From the NCBI GenBank assembly GCA_023665425.1, contig JAMPDX010000004.1, positions 1 through 64,000 on the forward strand: 64,000 nt of DNA, read 5' to 3'. This DNA is from Muribaculaceae bacterium. Lineage in GTDB: Bacteria; Bacteroidota; Bacteroidia; Bacteroidales; Muribaculaceae. Every line of letters begins with the position of its first letter. Within the stretch, counting starts at the first letter, position 1. Under the pieces are notes generated by a model. The model ran no database searches. It had not been told where the DNA came from and saw nothing but the letters and a program-made list of their open reading frames with translations. Of this stretch, positions 9,006 through 17,405 are shown piece after piece. Both the position numbers and the translations under genes were made by a program.

Positions 9006-10274
9006 TTATTTGCCGAAGAGGTCGGCATAAATAATGTCGGTGGCGCCAAGTTTGGAGTGTATATAATCAGCGGCGGCTTGCCCGGCTTTGACGCGTTGGT
9101 CCGGAAGCATTAATCGCTTTTCCATCAGAGCATTAAAGGCTCGCTTGTCGGTGATACTGAACCCGCCGCCGGCCTTGATAAGCTCACCGGCCTCGATGAA
9201 CTTGTCATGGTGCGGACCAAAAATCACCGGTATACCATAAACCGCCGCCTCGTTGATATTGTGTATACCGACACCAAAGCCCCCTCCGATATAAGCGATA
9301 TTGGCGTACCGGTAAGCGGACGACAACAGGCCGAAGCAATCTATTATCAGGCAGTCCGCCTTATCTAATAATTGCGGGGTTTGGTCGGCCTCGCTCAGCA
9401 ACACCGTTTTGAGTTCGGGACTGAGGGCCTGCCTCATTCGCTCGAGGCGGGCAGAGTCAAACTCATGCGGGGCGATGACGGTGAGCATTGTGCCGACACG
9501 CGATTTGAGCCATGGGAAGTATACTTCTTCATCCGGACCCCAGGAGGAGCCGGCCATAAATGTGAGGCGGGTACCTCCGCGAGTGAAGCGGTCGAGGGCG
9601 GGTATCTCGCGCGTGGAGCGCATTATATCTGTGACGCGGTCAAAGCGGGTATCACCGGCCACGGTGGCATCTATACCGATGCCGGCAAGCAGTTTTCGGC
9701 TGGCCTCATCTTGCACATAGATATGCGTAAAGCAGCTCAGCAGTCCGCGATACCAACTGCCATAGCCCTTGAAAAACACTTGGTTAGGTCTGAATACCGA
9801 TGAGATAAGATATGTGGCTGTGCCGCGCTTTTTGAGCTCGTGCAGGCAATTTCCCCAGAACTCATATTTGACAAATACAGCTACCTCGGGATGCATAGCG
9901 TCAAGGAGCGCATTCATGGCCCTGGGTGTATCTGCCGGCAAATATATCACGGCATCCGCCCCACCCCACTCTTTGCGCACATTATAGCCGGAGGGGGAAT
10001 AAAACGACAGCACAATCTTCTTGTCGGGATATTCGCGGCGCAAGCGCTCCATCAGGGGGCGCCCCTGTTCAAACTCACCAAGGCTGGCAGCATGTACCCA
10101 TACCGGCCTGTCATTCTTGCCGATGACACGGCGCAGAGTGTCGAGCGTATGTCGACGCCCGGCAAGCATCTGCTTCGCCTTGCGATGCTTGAGCGAGGCC
10201 GCTCGCATAGCACCCTGATAGATATGTATTCCGCCGGTGTATAGTGAGCCGACGATAGAATCAAATACAGACAT
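9006..10274 (-). CDS. kdtA: 3-deoxy-D-manno-octulosonic acid transferase (Kdo transferase)
   Basis: The 422-residue protein is a GT-B/GT30 family enzyme that moves Kdo from CMP-Kdo to lipid A precursor at the cytoplasmic face of the inner membrane. Visible signs are an N-terminal hydrophobic anchor-like segment, the catalytic region VWVHAASLGEFEQGRPL with the conserved Glu (about residue 67), VKYEFWGNCL, and the C-terminal nucleotide-sugar binding segment YIGGGFGVGIHNINEAAVYG. Its length fits the family. It is followed by a hairpin near 8956-8978 and is read toward parA but as a separate unit. A CAAAGTTA (-7 box on the minus strand) lies at 10295-10302. Confidence 0.93.
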   Translation of the reverse strand: MSVFDSIVGSLYTGGIHIYQGAMRAASLKHRKAKQMLAGRRHTLDTLRRVIGKNDRPVWVHAASLGEFEQGRPLMERLRREYPDKKIVLSFYSPSGYNVRKEWGGADAVIYLPADTPRAMNALLDAMHPEVAVFVKYEFWGNCLHELKKRGTATYLISSVFRPNQVFFKGYGSWYRGLLSCFTHIYVQDEASRKLLAGIGIDATVAGDTRFDRVTDIMRSTREIPALDRFTRGGTRLTFMAGSSWGPDEEVYFPWLKSRVGTMLTVIAPHEFDSARLERMRQALSPELKTVLLSEADQTPQLLDKADCLIIDCFGLLSSAYRYANIAYIGGGFGVGIHNINEAAVYGIPVIFGPHHDKFIEAGELIKAGGGFSITDKRAFNALMEKRLMLPDQRVKAGQAAADYIHSKLGATDIIYADLFGK

Positions 10275-10462
10275 AAAAGACTTTTTTCAGCATGCAAAGT
10301 TAATCATTTTTTACCAAGTAGATGTCGCTCTTAATTATTTTTGCAAAAAGTACTCCTATTTAAAAAATAATAATTAACTTTGCGACATTGTGCGCAACAC
10401 ATGGTTTAGGTCTAATTATTAGAGACTCTCACTCTGAATTTCACATACCAAAATTATATTTT

Positions 10463-13400
10463 ATGAGAAAAACATTCCAAAAATTAATTCGCGGCGCCGC
10501 CGGAGGGCTTGCCCTCGCTGCGGCTGTTTTCGCTCCGTGGCAATCGGCCAATGCCGATGTGCTGCTCAACGAGAACTTCGACTATGCCGTAGGAAACCTG
10601 TACAATGGGAACGGCCCTTGGTACAAGATGGGTGGCAACACAGATATACCGGTTCAAGTGGCTGAAGGTTCACTCACCTACACCGGTTATCAAAATGAAC
10701 CTATTGCCAACAAAGTGGCTCTCACCGGTGGCTCAAAGTCTCAAAGCCTCTGGAGAGCCCTTGACTCCAAAGTAACAGATGGCACCTTGTACATGTCATT
10801 TCTGCTCAATGTCTCAGAAATTGAAGGAAATAATGACACATGGTCATTCAATATTTTCGCTGAGTCAAAGAAGGGAGTAAATGACGGCCAAAATGCAGGC
10901 ACCGAGTTGGCAAAGCTATATATTGTGCCGGGCACAAATGCCGAGACACAGTTCAAGCTGGCTGTATCACGCAATGGTAACTTCTCCAAGGCTGGTAAAG
11001 GCACTGTCGACTACAATATCGGCGAGACTTATCTGATAGTCATGAGCTACACTTTTGTAGAGGGCAATACCAACGATGTTGTCAATCTATGGGTCAACCC
11101 GGCCACTGACTTAGCCGTTGCCCCCGAGCCCGACCTCGTCAACAATAACAGCTCTGACGGTGGCGAAAGTACCAGCTCAGAGGCCTCAACATCATACGGC
11201 GGCCTCATGGGCGTGGAGTTCCACCAGAGCACCAGCGCATCCAAGTATGCTAATGTTCAATTTGATGCCCTGCGCGTGGCCACCACATGGAGCGAACTCT
11301 TCCCGGCAGTCGCTGCTGACCCCGTATTGGTTGTGAACCCGGCATCTGCCACTATCGACCAGGGTGTGCTCCCCGGCATGTCAATACCGGATGTGTACCT
11401 CACCACATTGGTATATGGTGCCAACCTCACCGGCGACATCACAGTAGAGTGCCCCGAGGGTGTCACTGCCAGCGCAGCCACTATCTCTGCAGAGAGCGCC
11501 ATCGAGGATAATCCCGTAGCAGTGAAGTTCTCACTCACTGCACCCACCACTGCCGGCAATTATACATATGAGGTGCTCTTCAAGAGCGAAGGTGCCGATG
11601 ACGCCACCTATACCATCAACCTCACTGTGCCGCAGCTTGACCAGGTGGCAAATGCTGCCCAGATACAAAACTATCTCGATGAGCAGTATGAGTATATCCC
11701 CCTCATGTATACCGGCAAAGCTGTCGTGACTTACATCGACGAGGCAGAAGAATATGGTGCTCCTGTATTCTATATCTATGCTCAGGACATGTTTGGCGGT
11801 CTGAAGTTCTCTACCTCATACACCGGTCTGGAGCTCTGCCCCATAGCCGTTGGCGATGAGATAACCAACGTCATCTTTGATGTAGAGAGCGTATTCGGCA
11901 CTTATACTCTGAACGTTTATCCCATCAACAGCAACGGCGACTTCTGCACCGTTTCTGCCACCGGCAAGAGCAAGACACCCTCCGAGGTGACTATCGCCGA
12001 CATGGGAAGCGCCTCTCTGCCCACAGCTCTGTATAAGCTCTACACTGTTAAGGGTGTGAGCATGAAGGATGCCACCGGCAACTTCGAGGCCAATAAGAGC
12101 TACACCATCACTGACGGTGAGAATGATGCAGCCATGCGTGTGTTTGCAACATCTGATATTGTTGGCACCGAGATACCCGAGGGCGAGTTTGACCTCACCG
12201 GTATCTCCACCTCTGCCGGCACATTCATCCTGATGCCTCGCTCTACTGCAGACATCGTGGTCAAGGAGGCTGCTGAGCCCTCATTGTCTGTGACACGTGA
12301 GAAGCTGTTTGACTTCACCGGCAATGCTGCTCCCATCAACACCGCTACCCCCATCTTCAAGTACACCGTTGTGGCAGAAAATCTGCCTTCAGCCGCCCCC
12401 ATAATGCTCACTGGCCTTAACGCCAACATGTTTACTGTTGAGCCCACTGAGATCAATGCCGGCTCCGGCACTACTGAGGTGACAGTAAGCTTCAAGCCCA
12501 CAGCTATAGGCAAATACAGCGCCGGCATCTTTATCGATTGCGATGCTATCAATCCGGAGTTCAACTACACCAACAGCTTCGGCAACTGCTCTGCATATGA
12601 CCCCGAGAACCTGCCCACAATCACTATCGAGCCCGCTGTGATTGAGCTCGTTTGTGCGCCCGGCCACACTATCACCGGCAGCGCTATCCTGAACGCCACC
12701 AACGCCTTTGACTATATCACAGCTACTCGCGCCGGCAGCGGCGACAATGGAGGCATCACTATCAATAATACTTACCTGATGCCCGATGCTACCGATGTCA
12801 AGCTCGAGGTGACCTTCGCTCCCAAGGCTGAGGGTGAATACACCGAGACATGGACCTACACTACTTTGATGGGTACTCCCGCCACTCTCACCGTAAATGC
12901 CAAGTGCACCGGCGAAATCACTGAACAGCCTGTTGAAGGCGACGAGGAAGTGTCTATCGACTGGGATAACGCCTCCAACTATTATGTGCAGAACTTCAAC
13001 ACTGTTGAGTCTAACAAACCTCTGCAGGTACTTGGCTGGAGCAACGTGGCTATTGAGGGTCAGCGCGCATGGTGGGGCTACATCGACGGCACCGGCCTGA
13101 GCTGCGCTAAGGTTACTGCCTACGACTCCAACATAGCTCCCGGCGATGCTTCGCTGATGGTTGCCTCCCTGGTATCTCCCGCTCTTGATTACGCCAATGC
13201 TACTGTCAAGAAGTTGAAATTCAGATTGATGGGTCAGTATCTGGTAGAGGGCAGCAACGACGTGCTCAGCGTGCAGATGTATACCCCGGACGGCGAGGTG
13301 TATGTGCTGGGAGGCTTCGATATCCCCACAACTCCCGACCAGGCAGGCGAGTGGATTGACTATGACGTAGACATGACAGCCGTAGAGGATATGCCCGAGA

Positions 13401-13669
13401 AATTTGCCATCGCATTCAGCTTCTCCGGCAAACGTGGCCGCGACAATTCCACTACCTACTATATCGACAACTTCCAGTGGGGCGATGATCCCAACAGCAT
13501 TCGTGCCATCACTATCGGCGCTGAGGCTCTTACTCCCGATGCTGAGGGCTATTTCAACGTCTACACTGCTACCGGCGTACGTGTTCTCCGCACCAAGGAT
13601 GCATCCGCACTCCAAACACTTGCACCCGGCCTCTACATCACAAATGGCCGCAAATTCATCCGCAAGTAA
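10463..13669 (+). CDS. Large secreted multidomain protein with choice-of-anchor-J-like domain and Por-like tail
   Basis: The protein is 1068 residues from ATG 10463, chosen because the signal peptide MRKTFQKLIRGAAGGLALAA begins there; the longer frame adds 25 non-signal residues. After the signal there is a concanavalin-like beta domain (LLNENFDYAVGNLYNGN start, typical of LamG-type folds). Two or more immunoglobulin-like segments follow, with an OB-fold-like region around 390-560 (QVANAAQIQNYLDEQ). Near residues 840-1010 a choice-of-anchor-J-like jelly roll begins NYYVQNFNTVESNKPLQVLGW and ends YYIDNFQWGDD. The C-terminal ~45 residues form a sorting tail (FNVYTATGVRVLRT, LAPGLYITNGRKFIRK). 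It is probably surface exposed, binding glycan or protein. Substrate unknown. Confidence 0.85.
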   Translation: MRKTFQKLIRGAAGGLALAAAVFAPWQSANADVLLNENFDYAVGNLYNGNGPWYKMGGNTDIPVQVAEGSLTYTGYQNEPIANKVALTGGSKSQSLWRALDSKVTDGTLYMSFLLNVSEIEGNNDTWSFNIFAESKKGVNDGQNAGTELAKLYIVPGTNAETQFKLAVSRNGNFSKAGKGTVDYNIGETYLIVMSYTFVEGNTNDVVNLWVNPATDLAVAPEPDLVNNNSSDGGESTSSEASTSYGGLMGVEFHQSTSASKYANVQFDALRVATTWSELFPAVAADPVLVVNPASATIDQGVLPGMSIPDVYLTTLVYGANLTGDITVECPEGVTASAATISAESAIEDNPVAVKFSLTAPTTAGNYTYEVLFKSEGADDATYTINLTVPQLDQVANAAQIQNYLDEQYEYIPLMYTGKAVVTYIDEAEEYGAPVFYIYAQDMFGGLKFSTSYTGLELCPIAVGDEITNVIFDVESVFGTYTLNVYPINSNGDFCTVSATGKSKTPSEVTIADMGSASLPTALYKLYTVKGVSMKDATGNFEANKSYTITDGENDAAMRVFATSDIVGTEIPEGEFDLTGISTSAGTFILMPRSTADIVVKEAAEPSLSVTREKLFDFTGNAAPINTATPIFKYTVVAENLPSAAPIMLTGLNANMFTVEPTEINAGSGTTEVTVSFKPTAIGKYSAGIFIDCDAINPEFNYTNSFGNCSAYDPENLPTITIEPAVIELVCAPGHTITGSAILNATNAFDYITATRAGSGDNGGITINNTYLMPDATDVKLEVTFAPKAEGEYTETWTYTTLMGTPATLTVNAKCTGEITEQPVEGDEEVSIDWDNASNYYVQNFNTVESNKPLQVLGWSNVAIEGQRAWWGYIDGTGLSCAKVTAYDSNIAPGDASLMVASLVSPALDYANATVKKLKFRLMGQYLVEGSNDVLSVQMYTPDGEVYVLGGFDIPTTPDQAGEWIDYDVDMTAVEDMPEKFAIAFSFSGKRGRDNSTTYYIDNFQWGDDPNSIRAITIGAEALTPDAEGYFNVYTATGVRVLRTKDASALQTLAPGLYITNGRKFIRK

Positions 13670-13689
13670 TCCGATATACCACTTTATAA

Positions 13690-13724
13690 AGAGAGCCGGC
13701 CCATAGGGCCGGCTCTCTTGTTAT
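13690..13724 (+). terminator. Strong terminator after the multidomain secreted protein
   Basis: AGAGAGCCGGCCC pairs with GGGCCGGCTCTCT across a 3-nt loop, followed by TTGTTAT. It also separates this gene from the convergent lrp-type gene ending at 13756. Confidence 0.85.
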
Positions 13725-13755
13725 CAACCGGAATTGGAAAAATGTGTGTTATCTG

Positions 13756-14262
13756 TCACTCCACATCTGCCGATGAGTGGAGTATGTCGTAAGAGTGTTT
13801 AACCGTATCCATAACAAACGATGAGTCAATGGTGCCGATGGAGTCAACATAGCTGAGCACATTGACTATGAAATGCTTGTAGTATTGCATATCAGGGGCA
13901 TAAATCTTAAGCAGATAGTCAGACTTGCCGGAAATCTGATAACACTCCGACACTTCCGGTATCTTCTTGATGGTTTCCATGAAATCTTCAACCACATTGT
14001 GAGCCAGCTTTCGAAGCTTTACGGAGCAAAACACGGTGAAGCCGCGGTGCACCTTCTCCGGGTCAAGCACCGCCACATAGCGTGATATATAGCCAAACCG
14101 CTCCATACGGCGCCAGCGCTCGTAACAAGGTGTGGATGACAGGTTTACCTTGGCGGCGAGGTCCTTCAGAGTGATGCGGGCATCATTCTGGAGTATCTCC
14201 AGCATCTTGATGTCGATTTCGTCAAGGTATGGTATAGAAGATTTTTCTGTTCGAGCGCTCAT
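13756..14262 (-). CDS. Lrp/AsnC-family transcriptional regulator
   Basis: The 168-residue protein has an N-terminal winged helix-turn-helix (about residues 14-65: IDIKMLEILQNDARITLKDL, then AAKVNLSSTPCYERWRRMERFG) and a C-terminal RAM/Lrp ligand-binding domain (VFCSVKLRK, VSECYQISGKSDYLLKIYA). This is the classic feast/famine regulator fold, binding amino acids or related effectors and forming octamers. The target genes are not evident from the neighbourhood. Its promoter at 14300-14329 is back-to-back with the promoter of the ncRNA candidate. Confidence 0.92.
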   Translation of the reverse strand: MSARTEKSSIPYLDEIDIKMLEILQNDARITLKDLAAKVNLSSTPCYERWRRMERFGYISRYVAVLDPEKVHRGFTVFCSVKLRKLAHNVVEDFMETIKKIPEVSECYQISGKSDYLLKIYAPDMQYYKHFIVNVLSYVDSIGTIDSSFVMDTVKHSYDILHSSADVE

Positions 14263-14299
14263 TTTGATATTAGCAAAGGATTAAATTTTGTTTTCGGCA

Positions 14300-14329
14300 C
14301 AAAGTTAACAATATTTTTCCTATTTGCAA
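14300..14329 (-). promoter_or_regulatory. Promoter of the lrp-type gene
   Basis: Reading the minus strand: TTG (14329-14327), 19-base spacer, TAACTTTG (14307-14300). This matches the Bacteroidota -33/-7 consensus and places the start site some 30 bases before the gene. Confidence 0.65.
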
Positions 14330-14337
14330 CATAAAAG

Positions 14338-14368
14338 TTGCATTTTAACATTCCATTTATTAATTTTG
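14338..14368 (+). promoter_or_regulatory. Promoter of the candidate structured ncRNA
   Basis: TTG (14338-14340), 20-base spacer, TAATTTTG (14361-14368). It points away from lrp into a stretch with no open reading frame and toward a strong terminator at 14631-14676. Confidence 0.65.
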
Positions 14369-14374
14369 TTCTCA

Positions 14375-14676
14375 AACGCATTAAGTAGTAAATACTTATG
14401 TGTAGGCTTGTCAAAGGGGCGATAGATACCGACGGGAGTCGGAATGACCCCCGAACTGACGGGTGACCATACTTTTTGCTAAAAGAATGGTTGCTTTAGT
14501 AACCAAGCATTGTGGCACGCTTTTGTGTCTGACCCACAAATTAGGTAGTATAATGATTAGTTGAAAGCGTACAAAGATTGGAACAACAATGATGTAGTAA
14601 GCGCCGGTATCAGGCCCGGCAGACAAGCCCAAAACCGCCGGTAGAGCCTCTTCTTCATCCGGCGGTTTTATTCTTT
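14375..14676 (+). ncRNA. Candidate orphan structured RNA of about 300 nt
   Basis: A consensus promoter lies directly upstream and a strong intrinsic terminator ends the unit. No credible reading frame lies between. The 5' and 3' parts close with an exact 8-bp helix: GGCTTGTC (14405-14412) with GACAAGCC (14622-14629). Inside are several short hairpins: CCGAC/GTCGG with a GGGA loop, GGTTGC/GTAACC, TTGTGG/CCACAA, and GCCGG/CCGGC. I looked for signatures of tmRNA, RNase P RNA, SRP RNA and the TPP element and did not recognise any of them. A diverged 6S RNA cannot be excluded. The exact start is inferred from the -7 box. Confidence 0.6.
14631..14676 (+). terminator. Intrinsic terminator of the ncRNA candidate
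   Basis: AAAACCGCCGG pairs with CCGGCGGTTTT (11 bp, 17-nt loop), then ATTCTTTC. The strong stem sits about 90 bases before the next gene, so it ends a separate upstream transcript. Confidence 0.85.
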
Positions 14677-14767
14677 CGGATACAACCTCCCGAACAATAA
14701 AGCCTCTCTGCTCGTCTTATATATATAGGCCTCTCTGCTCTGTCTCTAACTGTAATCTATAATAATC

Positions 14768-15256
14768 ATGAAAAGAACTTTGACTCTACTCTCTCTGCTC
14801 TTTGTAATGGCTCTGATAGCAAGGGCTGAACATTTCGACTTCTTCGGAGCTGTGATGAATGGCCCCCATGAAGAATACATACAGCAACTGGCATCTGAGG
14901 GTATCACGCCCTCATCAGACACTTCGGAGAACACCCCCTACTCAATGTTTTTCGATGCCGACTTCAACGGCCAGCCGGCCATGATTGAGGTGTGCTGGAC
15001 TCCGGTATCCGATAATGTCTTTCAGGTAAACCTCGGCTTCAACGTCAGCGAAGCAGGTGCAGAAGAGGATATCAGCAATGCCGCTGCCTTTATCAGGCTC
15101 AACTACAACGTCACAGACTACAAAGAGCTGCCCGACCGTCAAATCTACTATATCGGCGATAACGGCTGCATCGGCGTTTCTGCTAACAACGGCGTCCTCG
15201 TCACCAGCTTCATCGACCTCGAGAACCTCCAAAAATTTGATGAAGAAAGCCGCTGA
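14768..15256 (+). CDS. Small secreted protein of unknown function
   Basis: The 162-residue protein has a good signal peptide (MKRTLTLLSLLFVMALIARA, cleavage likely before EHFDFFG). The mature part is acidic and beta-rich, with no cysteine pair, lipobox or catalytic motif that I can name. I do not recognise a family. It starts about 90 bases after the ncRNA terminator, with a short repeated CCTCTCTGCTC motif in its leader. No terminator with a T-tract follows; a perfect 9-bp hairpin (ATTTTGGCG/CGCCAAAAT) lies at 15324-15345. Confidence 0.75.
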   Translation: MKRTLTLLSLLFVMALIARAEHFDFFGAVMNGPHEEYIQQLASEGITPSSDTSENTPYSMFFDADFNGQPAMIEVCWTPVSDNVFQVNLGFNVSEAGAEEDISNAAAFIRLNYNVTDYKELPDRQIYYIGDNGCIGVSANNGVLVTSFIDLENLQKFDEESR

Positions 15257-15659
15257 TCCCCTCCCTGACTGCGCATAGTCATATAGCAACATTTTGGATT
15301 TTCTGCCATATTCAGCAAAAAACATTTTGGCGTTTTCGCCAAAATCATTGCCACTATGCTAAAAATCAAGTAATTACAGTATGCCGGCAAACGGCGTATT
15401 GATAGCACTTCACAGTAGTACACGATTGGGGTGTCCGGCAGGACACCGACTTATAGTAACCCCGTACACACGCGGCGACAGCCGTGGGTGTACGGGGTTG
15501 GATAGGTAGACAAAAGGCGCGCGTAGCCCGCCGATTTATAGTAACCCCGTACACACGCGGCGACAGCCGTGGGTGTGCGGGGTTGGATAGGCTGACAAAA
15601 GGCGTGCGTAGCCCGCCGACTTACTGCTCATTAATGTTTTGCAAAACTTGAATTAACAC
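15257..15659. other. 403-bp intergenic region with hairpin and tandem repeat
   Basis: It holds the hairpin at 15324-15345 and the tandem 85-bp units at 15451-15620. No reading frame here has a plausible start plus neighbours. The flanking genes converge, so no promoter is expected. Confidence 0.6.
15431..15620. repeat. Tandem pair of 85-bp hairpin units preceded by a GTGTCC hairpin
   Basis: Two near-identical units (15451-15535 and 15536-15620) each contain a long hairpin: AACCCCGTACACACGCGGC pairs with the GCCGTGGGTGT(A/G)CGGGGTT arm. Just before unit 1 is GTGTCCGGCAGGACAC, a small hairpin. A third copy of the hairpin plus unit lies in inverted orientation at 52218-52323, so this is a dispersed element and not only a local duplication. 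Confidence 0.8.
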
Positions 15660-17345
15660 TTAGTAGCCGTTATTATTCATATATTCTTGAGCTTCGGTAT
15701 CACCTTCTGAGGCAGCATACTGAAGATACTCATACGCTGCATCAAAATCCTGCACTACTCCCAAGCCTTGATCATACATAACACCGAGGTGATATATTGC
15801 ACGGGTATACCCCTGATCGGCGGCGCGTTGATACAAGCGGCGCGCTTCATCATAATCGCGAGATACTCCCAAGCCTTCCTGATACATATATGCCAGATTA
15901 TTCTGCGCATTTGCATCCCCTTGATCGGCCGCTTTTTGATACCACTTTACAGCCTCAGTATCGCTCTGCGTCACTCCATTGCCATAGCGGTACAGAATGC
16001 CCAGATTGCGCTGTGCCTTGGCATCGCCGCGTTCGGCTCCCTCGCGGTACCATTTGGCGGCTTGAGTGTAATCCGTCTCTGTGCCTTGGCCATACTGATA
16101 CATCCACCCCAATCGGTTGTAATTCTCAAGTATGTCTTGATGTGCAGCAGCCAAATAGATGGACAAAGCTTTGGAGTATGCCCCGGCGTCGTACGCTCTG
16201 TCGGCCTCGGCTATATCATCTGTTGTGACATATTCGAGTTCTATTTCCGTCTCTTCGCCCTCAGTGTGAGTCTCAACATACCTGTCGGTATCTTCACCTC
16301 CATAGTATCTATGACCATTACTTCTAAAGCATGTGAAATATATTATTGCAGCGGCTATGACTATGATGACGCCAAGCAATATCCAGACCCATTTTGTGTT
16401 AGATTTTTGGATTGACGCCTGATTTTTAGGCTTTCCGAACTCTTGCTGTTGATTATGGATTATGGTTTCATCACTGTCGGGCTTATAGATTTTGCTATTG
16501 ATGGCGCTGAGAAATGCGGATATTGACTCGTATCTGTCAGAGCGCTTCGGCTGCATTGCCTTGCGTATCGCTTTGGCTATATTGGTCGGCACTGACGACG
16601 TCATTTTCAGCTCGGTTTCAATCAGCTTATTGGCATCAGGCGGAGTTTGGCCCAGCAGCAGATAATACAGGGTAGCAGCGAGCGAATAAACATCTGTCTG
16701 CGGTGAGAACTCTTTCACTCCACCCTTATGATACTGTTCTATGGGGGCATAACCGTGGCTCAAACCTATCGGCGTGGTAGATGTCTCATGCCCGGAAGCG
16801 TCATATTGCTTTGCCAAACCGAAATCTATAAGTATTGCTGAATTATCCTTTTTATTGATGATTATGTTGCCCGGCTTGACATCAAGGTGATTTATGTGTT
16901 GGGAGTGGATATAGTTGAGGGCATTGCCTATCTCATTGATATACTCCACTGCCTGAGAGGGTGCAAGGGTGCCTCGCTCTTGCACAATATCCTGGAGTGA
17001 AGACCCGTTGATATAGTCCATCACATAATATGCGGTGTCATTCTCCTCAAACACATCACGGATTCTTATTATGTGCTGATGCGACAACTTGGCTATATGA
17101 GTAGCCTCCTTCAGAAATTTCTTCTTCAATGAGGCCACCTGCTCTGTATTTGCAGCAGTACTTGGCCTCACAGTGCTTGTGGAACCATCTCTATCGCATA
17201 GTAGCTTTGGGAAGAATTCCTTGATAGCCACTTGTTGGTCCAAGAGGATATGCTCAGCCAGATAGGTTATGCCATACCCTCCCTGTCCTAAGACCCTGAT
17301 AATTCGATAGGTATTATGTAATGTAACGCCTCGTTTGAGTTCCAT
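15660..17345 (-). CDS. Transmembrane Ser/Thr protein kinase with C-terminal Sel1 repeats
   Basis: The 561-residue protein has an Hanks-type kinase domain at about residues 12-280. Motifs are glycine loop GQGGYG (about 20-25), VAIKEFF with the catalytic Lys, catalytic loop HLDVKPGNI (Leu replaces the Arg of HRD), and DFGLAKQ. A single transmembrane helix WVWILLGVIIVIAAAIIYF follows (about 320-340). The outer part has an acidic linker and at least four Sel1-like repeats (for example AAKWYREGAERGDAKAQRNL, and YRRGADQGYTRA-type units) to the C-terminus. It probably senses a protein outside the membrane and phosphorylates targets in the cytoplasm. No phosphatase lies beside it. Topology and ligand are inferred. 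Confidence 0.9.
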   Translation of the reverse strand: MELKRGVTLHNTYRIIRVLGQGGYGITYLAEHILLDQQVAIKEFFPKLLCDRDGSTSTVRPSTAANTEQVASLKKKFLKEATHIAKLSHQHIIRIRDVFEENDTAYYVMDYINGSSLQDIVQERGTLAPSQAVEYINEIGNALNYIHSQHINHLDVKPGNIIINKKDNSAILIDFGLAKQYDASGHETSTTPIGLSHGYAPIEQYHKGGVKEFSPQTDVYSLAATLYYLLLGQTPPDANKLIETELKMTSSVPTNIAKAIRKAMQPKRSDRYESISAFLSAINSKIYKPDSDETIIHNQQQEFGKPKNQASIQKSNTKWVWILLGVIIVIAAAIIYFTCFRSNGHRYYGGEDTDRYVETHTEGEETEIELEYVTTDDIAEADRAYDAGAYSKALSIYLAAAHQDILENYNRLGWMYQYGQGTETDYTQAAKWYREGAERGDAKAQRNLGILYRYGNGVTQSDTEAVKWYQKAADQGDANAQNNLAYMYQEGLGVSRDYDEARRLYQRAADQGYTRAIYHLGVMYDQGLGVVQDFDAAYEYLQYAASEGDTEAQEYMNNNGY

Positions 17346-17405
17346 ACAATATTCTTTAGTGGAAATTACGGCCCAAAATTACAAAATATTTTGTATACAT
17401 AAAAG

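Noticed and set aside
12389-13615. 408-residue minus-strand open frame inside the large secreted protein gene
   Set aside because: It lies fully antisense to a protein with a signal peptide, domains and sorting tail. It has no family match and reflects codon bias.
14405-14629. Known RNA classes (tmRNA, RNase P RNA, SRP RNA) for the structured region
   Set aside because: I could not find their conserved sequence signatures. A diverged 6S RNA could not be ruled out without a covariance search, so the region is kept as an uncharacterised candidate.
15451-15620. Possible CRISPR array from repeated units
   Set aside because: There are only two units, directly adjacent, with no variable spacers. 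The unit is a hairpin element found again at 52218.
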